A stretch of DNA of 64,000 nucleotides from Parvibaculum sp002684405 (GTDB lineage: Bacteria > Pseudomonadota > Alphaproteobacteria > Parvibaculales > Parvibaculaceae): the NCBI GenBank assembly GCA_965140395.1, contig OZ223207.1, forward strand, positions 186,001 to 250,000, in the 5' to 3' direction. Below the pieces are notes generated by a model. It was given only the letters and a program-made list of their open reading frames with translations. It had not been told where the DNA came from and did not search any database. This document shows positions 59,776-64,000 of this stretch, one piece after another. The position numbers were made by a program, and so were the translations under genes. Each line of letters opens with the position of its first letter. The stretch's first letter is position 1.

Positions 59776-60987
59776 TCAGGCGGCGTTTTCAAGCGCTGCC
59801 ACGCCGGGCAGTTCCACACCTTCCATCCACTCGAGGAAGGCCCCGCCGGCGGCGGATACATAGGTAAATTCGTCGGCGGCGCCTGCTTCGTTGAGGGCTG
59901 CCACCGTGTCGCCGCCGCCCGCGACGGAGATCAGATTCCCCATCTTGGTGAGCATCGCGGCATGGCGCGCGGCGGTCATGGTTCCCTCGTCGAAAGGCGG
60001 TATTTCAAACGCGCCGAGAGGACCATTCCACACCACCGTCTTCGCGGTTTCAAACCGGCCCGACAGATGCGCCAATGTGTCCGGTCCGACATCGAGGATC
60101 ATCATGTCCTCGGGGACCTCGTTGACGTTGACCGTACGGGTTTCCACGTTCTTCTTGAGTTCCTTCGCGACCACCGCGTCGGTGGGCAGAAGGATTTCGC
60201 AATTGGCGGCACGTGCATTCGCCAGGATGTGGCGGGCGGTATCGAGGAGGTCGAGCTCGCAAAGCGATTTGCCGACCTGTTTGCCCTGCGCGGCGAGGAA
60301 GGTATTGGCCATGCCGCCGCCGATGACGAGGCAGTCCACCTTCTTCACGAGATTTCCCAGAAGCGCGATCTTGGTGGAAACCTTCGCGCCGCCGACAATG
60401 GCGACCACGGGACGCGCCGGATTGCCGAGCGCGGCGTCGAGCGCCTTCAGTTCCGCTTCCATCGCCCGGCCCGCATAGGAGGGCAGGAAGTGCACGATGC
60501 CTTCGGTGGAGGCATGGGCGCGATGGGCGCAGGAAAAGGCGTCGTTCACGTAGACGTCGCCGATCTCGGCAAGCTGACGCGCGAAGTCCGCGTCATTATG
60601 CTCTTCGCCCGGATGGAAGCGTGTGTTTTCCAGCACGACGATGCCGCCATCTTCCATGGCGCTGCTGACGCCCGCGGCTTCGCCGCCGATGCAATCCTGC
60701 GCGAAGCCGACAGGCTGGCCCACCCATTCATGCATCGCATCCGCGACGGGCTTGAGGCTCATCTCGGCTATGCGTTTGCCCTTGGGACGGTCGAAATGCG
60801 ACAGCACGAGGACCTTCGCCCCCTGGGACGCCAGTTCCTTCAGTGTCGGCGCCACACGCTCCAGGCGTGTGCCGTCGGTGATCTTTCCGTCGGCCATGGG
60901 CACGTTCAGATCGGCGCGCACAAGAACGCGCCGGCCCTTGAGGGGGCCGGCGGCAATCAGATCGTCGAGAGTCTTGTAGGACCCCAT
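59776..60987 (-). CDS. pgk: Phosphoglycerate kinase
   Basis: A 403-residue glycolytic kinase making ATP from 1,3-bisphosphoglycerate. The N-domain has VLVRADLNVPMADGKITDGT and VLSHFDRPKGK. The C-domain has VAIVGGAKVSTKIALLGNL and the nucleotide-binding VVWNGPLGAFEIPPFDEGT, SVAGGGDTVAALNEAG. ATG 60987 follows GGAGAA. It is 19 bases after gap, in an operon that supplies the lower glycolytic/gluconeogenic branch. Confidence 0.96.
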   Translation of the reverse strand: MGSYKTLDDLIAAGPLKGRRVLVRADLNVPMADGKITDGTRLERVAPTLKELASQGAKVLVLSHFDRPKGKRIAEMSLKPVADAMHEWVGQPVGFAQDCIGGEAAGVSSAMEDGGIVVLENTRFHPGEEHNDADFARQLAEIGDVYVNDAFSCAHRAHASTEGIVHFLPSYAGRAMEAELKALDAALGNPARPVVAIVGGAKVSTKIALLGNLVKKVDCLVIGGGMANTFLAAQGKQVGKSLCELDLLDTARHILANARAANCEILLPTDAVVAKELKKNVETRTVNVNEVPEDMMILDVGPDTLAHLSGRFETAKTVVWNGPLGAFEIPPFDEGTMTAARHAAMLTKMGNLISVAGGGDTVAALNEAGAADEFTYVSAAGGAFLEWMEGVELPGVAALENAA

Positions 60988-61006
60988 ATCGTTTTCTCCG
61001 TATTCG

Positions 61007-62014
61007 TCAGAGCAGTTTGCCCATGGCGACAGCGGTGTCGCCCATACGGTTGGAGAAGCCCCATTCATTGTCGTACCAGCTCATCACGCGGACGAGGCTG
61101 CCGTCGATGATCTGGGTCTGGGTCAGATCGAAGGTGGACGAGGCCTTGTTGTGGTTGAAGTCGCTGGAGACGAGCGGCTCCTTGTTGACGCCCAGCACAC
61201 CCTTCAGGGCGCCCTTGGAGGCGGCGATCATCGCTTCGTTGATCTCTTCCACCGTGACCTTGTTCTTCGGCGTGAAGACGAGGTCGATCAGCGACACGTT
61301 CGGGGTCGGCACGCGGATCGAGGTGCCGTCGAGCTTGCCCTTGAGTTCCGGCAGCACGAGGCCGATGGCCTTGGCCGCGCCGGTGGAGGTCGGGATCATG
61401 TTGACCGCGGCGGCGCGGGCGCGGCGCGGATCCTTGTGCAGCGTGTCCACGGTCTGCTGGTCGCCGGTATAGGCGTGGATCGTCGTCATGTAGCCCTGCT
61501 TGAGGCCGCACAGCTGGTTCAGGACCATGGCGACGGGCGCAAGGCAGTTCGTGGTGCAGGAGGCGTTGGAGACGACCTTGTGGCTCTTGCGCAGATCCTT
61601 GGTGTTCACGCCATAGACGATGGTGGCGTCCGCGTTCTCGGCGGGCGCGGAAACCAGAACCTTCTTGGCGCCGGCGGTCAGATGCGCGGAGGCCTTCTCC
61701 TTGGAGGCGAAGATGCCGGTGCATTCCAGCGCGATGTCCACGCCGAGTTCGTCCCAGGGAAGCTGGGCCGGATCGCGTTCCGCGAGCACCTGGATCTTGC
61801 CGCGGCCCAGATCCATGGTCGATTTGGTGGTTTTCACCTTGCCGGGGAAGGGACCGTGCACGCTGTCGAAACGCAGCAGCTGGGCATTGGCCTCGACGGA
61901 GCCCAGATCGTTGATAGCGACCACTTCAATGTCCTTGCGGCCCGATTCTGCGATGGCGCGCAGAACCAGACGCCCGATGCGACCGAAACCGTTAATCGCG
62001 ACGCGAACAGCCAT
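61007..62014 (-). CDS. gap: Glyceraldehyde-3-phosphate dehydrogenase
   Basis: A 335-residue type I GAPDH. MAVRVAINGFGRIGRLVLRA is the Rossmann start; AINDLG with Asp36 suggests NAD preference. The catalytic site is SNASCTTNCLAP with Cys153, followed by HAYTGDQQTVD and RAAAVNMIPTSTGAAKAIG. GAGAAAGAAAAGC precedes the ATG. It lies 25 bases after tkt, so one operon produces consecutive central-carbon enzymes. Confidence 0.96.
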   Translation of the reverse strand: MAVRVAINGFGRIGRLVLRAIAESGRKDIEVVAINDLGSVEANAQLLRFDSVHGPFPGKVKTTKSTMDLGRGKIQVLAERDPAQLPWDELGVDIALECTGIFASKEKASAHLTAGAKKVLVSAPAENADATIVYGVNTKDLRKSHKVVSNASCTTNCLAPVAMVLNQLCGLKQGYMTTIHAYTGDQQTVDTLHKDPRRARAAAVNMIPTSTGAAKAIGLVLPELKGKLDGTSIRVPTPNVSLIDLVFTPKNKVTVEEINEAMIAASKGALKGVLGVNKEPLVSSDFNHNKASSTFDLTQTQIIDGSLVRVMSWYDNEWGFSNRMGDTAVAMGKLL

Positions 62015-62039
62015 GCTTTTCTTTCTCCAAGTTGCGGTA

Positions 62040-64000
62040 TCAGGACCGTGCGGCGAGGCACTTTCTCGCGGCTTCCGCCGTGGCCTCAGGGGTAATGTTG
62101 AAATGTTTGTACAGGTCCCCGGCAGGGGCGCTGGCGCCAAAACCGTTCATTCCGACGAAATCTCCGTCAGGCGCAACGTAGCGGTCCCAACCGTAGCGGA
62201 CCGCTGCCTCGATCGCGACACGCACCGTGCCGGGGCCGAGAATTTCTTTCCGGTACTGATCCGGCTGTGCGTCGAAAAGCTCCGAGCAGGGCATGGAGAC
62301 GACGCGCGTACCGATATTTTCCTTTTCGAGAATGCGCTTTGCGTTCATCGCGATCTCGACTTCCGAGCCGGTGGCGATGAGCGTCACTTTCGCCTCGAGG
62401 GTCGTGCCGGCCAGCTCATAGGCGCCGCGGGCGCAGAGATTTTCGTCCGTATGCTCGGTGCGCAGCGTCGGCAGGCCCTGACGCGACAGCGCGAGGATCG
62501 ACGGCGTGTCCGCCGCTTCCAGCGAAAGCTGCCAGCATTCGGCCGTTTCCACCACGTCGGCGGGCCGGAACACATTGAGGTTCGGCATGGCGCGCAGGCT
62601 TGCCAGATGTTCCACCGGCTGATGGGTGGGGCCGTCTTCGCCGAGGCCGATGGAATCATGCGTCATCACATAGACGACGCGCTGGCCCATCAGCGCCGAC
62701 AGGCGGATCGCCGGGCGGCAGTAATCGGTGAAGACGAGGAAGGTGCCGGAATAGGGGATCAGGCCCTTATGGAGCGCGATGCCGTTCATGGCGGCGGCCA
62801 TGCCGTGCTCGCGCACACCGTAATGGATGAAACTTCCGGAAAAATCGTCCGGTGTGATCGCCTTCTGGTCTTTCGAGCGTGTGTTGTTGGAGCCGGTGAG
62901 GTCGGCCGAGCCGCCCACGGTTTCCGGCAGCACCGCATTGATGACGTTGAGCGTTTCCTCGGAGGATTTCCGCGTCGCCCATTTCGGCTTTTCTTCCGAG
63001 ACCTTGCGCTTGAAGGCGGCGATGGCCTTGGCGAGTTCGGGTTTCAGCTCGCCTTTCAGGCGGCGTTCCAGCTCGGCGCGCTTTTCCTGATCGAGCGCCT
63101 TGAAGCGGTCTTCCCAGGCCTTGCGCGCCTTGGCGTTGCGGCAGCCGGCGATGCGCCAGGCATCCAGAACGTCGCTCGGAATGGAGAACGGTTCCGCGTC
63201 CCAGCCGAGTTCCGTGCGGGTGAGGGCGATTTCCTCTTCGCCGAGGGCGGCGCCATGCGAGGACGACTTGCCCTGCTTGTTGGGCGAGCCGTAGCCGATC
63301 ACGGTCCGGCAGGCGATGAGGCTCGGCTTGTCGCTGTTGCGGGCCGCTTCGATCGCGGCTTCGATTTCAGCCGGGTTGTGGCCGTCGATTCGCGACGCTT
63401 CCCAGCCGGCGGCCTCGAATCGCTTCAGCGCGTCGCCGGTTTCCGACAGGCTCAGCGGTCCGTCGATGGAAATTTCATTGTCGTCGTAAAGCACGATGAG
63501 CTTGGAGAGCTTCAGATGGCCCGCCAGGCTGATCGCCTCATGGCTGATGCCTTCCATGAGATCGCCGTCGGAGGCGATGACATAGGTGTAGTGGTTGACC
63601 ACTTCCTCGCCGAACTGCGCGGCGAGCATGCGCTCGGCAAGCGCCATGCCGACCGAGGTGGCGATGCCCTGGCCGAGCGGCCCGGTGGTCGTTTCCACGC
63701 CCGAGGCATGGCCATATTCGGGATGGCCGGCCGTGATGGCGCCGAGCTGGCGGAAATTCTCGATCTGCTCGATCGTCATGTCCTCATAGCCGAGCAGGTA
63801 GTTCAGCGCATAAAGGAGCATGGAGCCGTGGCCGGCGGAGAGCACGAAGCGGTCGCGGTCGGGCCAGTTCGGCGTACGCGGATCGATCTTCAGGAACTTC
63901 GTGAAGAGAACGGTCGCGATGTCGGCGGTGCCCATCGGCATGCCGGGATGGCCGGAATTCGCCTTCTGGACGGCGTCCATGGCCAGGGCGCGAATGGCAT
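62040..64000 (-). CDS. tkt: Transketolase (5' end beyond the window)
   Basis: About 652 C-terminal residues are visible; the start lies right of position 64000. The visible N-terminus, AIRALAMDAVQKANSGHPGM, is the usual beginning of bacterial transketolase, so only a few residues are missing. The thiamine-diphosphate site is ASDGDLMEGISHEAISLAGH with YDDNEISIDG, and the pyrimidine-binding part shows YGVREHGMAAAMNGIALHKG. It moves two-carbon units in the pentose phosphate pathway. It heads the tkt-gap-pgk-fba operon, as in many alphaproteobacteria. Confidence 0.96.
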   Translation of the reverse strand, partial: AIRALAMDAVQKANSGHPGMPMGTADIATVLFTKFLKIDPRTPNWPDRDRFVLSAGHGSMLLYALNYLLGYEDMTIEQIENFRQLGAITAGHPEYGHASGVETTTGPLGQGIATSVGMALAERMLAAQFGEEVVNHYTYVIASDGDLMEGISHEAISLAGHLKLSKLIVLYDDNEISIDGPLSLSETGDALKRFEAAGWEASRIDGHNPAEIEAAIEAARNSDKPSLIACRTVIGYGSPNKQGKSSSHGAALGEEEIALTRTELGWDAEPFSIPSDVLDAWRIAGCRNAKARKAWEDRFKALDQEKRAELERRLKGELKPELAKAIAAFKRKVSEEKPKWATRKSSEETLNVINAVLPETVGGSADLTGSNNTRSKDQKAITPDDFSGSFIHYGVREHGMAAAMNGIALHKGLIPYSGTFLVFTDYCRPAIRLSALMGQRVVYVMTHDSIGLGEDGPTHQPVEHLASLRAMPNLNVFRPADVVETAECWQLSLEAADTPSILALSRQGLPTLRTEHTDENLCARGAYELAGTTLEAKVTLIATGSEVEIAMNAKRILEKENIGTRVVSMPCSELFDAQPDQYRKEILGPGTVRVAIEAAVRYGWDRYVAPDGDFVGMNGFGASAPAGDLYKHFNITPEATAEAARKCLAARS

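Noticed and set aside
59776..64000. Calvin cycle (cbb) operon, because of tkt, gap, pgk and fba
   Set aside because: No RuBisCO, phosphoribulokinase or cbbR gene is visible and the aldolase is class I. Ordinary glycolysis/gluconeogenesis is the simpler reading, although genes beyond the edge are unseen.
1..64000. CRISPR arrays, tRNA or rRNA genes, insertion sequences
   Set aside because: No regularly spaced direct repeats, no tRNA T-loop signatures in intergenic regions and no transposase-like reading frames were found by eye.

Overview
The window is chromosomal DNA from a GC-rich alphaproteobacterium with no sign of plasmid, phage or transposon content. Several genes are alphaproteobacterial hallmarks: TrcR (DUF1013), GapR (DUF2312), DUF1192, DUF1465, DUF1244, a COQ9-like protein, a split-alpha proton-translocating transhydrogenase preceded by an aa3-oxidase subunit IV gene, and a MOFRL glycerate kinase next to pyruvate kinase. 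Many acyl-CoA and hydrolase genes suggest a lipid or hydrocarbon user. My recollection of gene content points to Parvibaculum or a close relative; this is inference, not a database result.

Layout. 1-8.9 kb holds lipid-type genes: a partial VOC gene, an SCP2-type thiolase with its DUF35 partner, a fasciclin protein, a possibly leaderless small secreted protein, a nitroreductase, a membrane protein, an acyl-CoA dehydrogenase, an MFS carrier and a hydrolase. 9.0-13.0 kb holds rpmJ, a HAD phosphatase, a saccharopine-dehydrogenase-like reductase, a TPR protein and a second hydrolase. 13.0-17.4 kb is glycerate kinase-pyruvate kinase, then a GGCT-like protein, DUF1244 and gapR. 17.6-23.0 kb has a LuxR-hydrolase fusion, an orphan NtrC-type regulator and two lipoproteins. 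23.1-29.8 kb has oligoendopeptidase F, an ABC1 kinase, a COX subunit IV and pntA1-pntA2-pntB. 29.9-34.1 kb has two Rieske proteins around a TetR repressor with a tandem operator. 34.2-41.8 kb is housekeeping: rpsU, def, COQ9, purE-purK, a GGDEF protein, two YdcH-like proteins, ubiX and a TauE-like permease. 41.9-48.4 kb has prpE, an SDR, trcR, a quinone oxidoreductase, DUF1192, a candidate small RNA, DUF1465 and rpmE. 48.7-54.2 kb has an ABC exporter, an arylesterase-like protein and a MotA/MotB-like envelope operon. 54.4-64.0 kb has suhB, efp, a SEL1 protein, thiE, a small membrane protein with a divergent winged-helix regulator, and the glycolytic operon tkt-gap-pgk-fba, in which tkt runs off the window.

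The signals least explained by known families are non-coding or architectural. They are: (a) a candidate small RNA at about 47205-47320 with two stem-loops, two anti-Shine-Dalgarno motifs, a strong terminator and a 25-bp palindrome over its putative -35 box; (b) a two-hairpin leader in front of rpsU; (c) a tandem palindromic operator covering the promoter between TetR and a Rieske oxygenase; (d) a LuxR-type regulator fused to a degenerate hydrolase; (e) an uncharacterised ion-motor-like operon; (f) a Rieske domain joined to about 430 residues of unknown fold.

No tRNA, rRNA, CRISPR array, insertion sequence or replication origin was found. Two dispersed palindromic repeats sit between convergent genes at about 44.78 and 51.71 kb.
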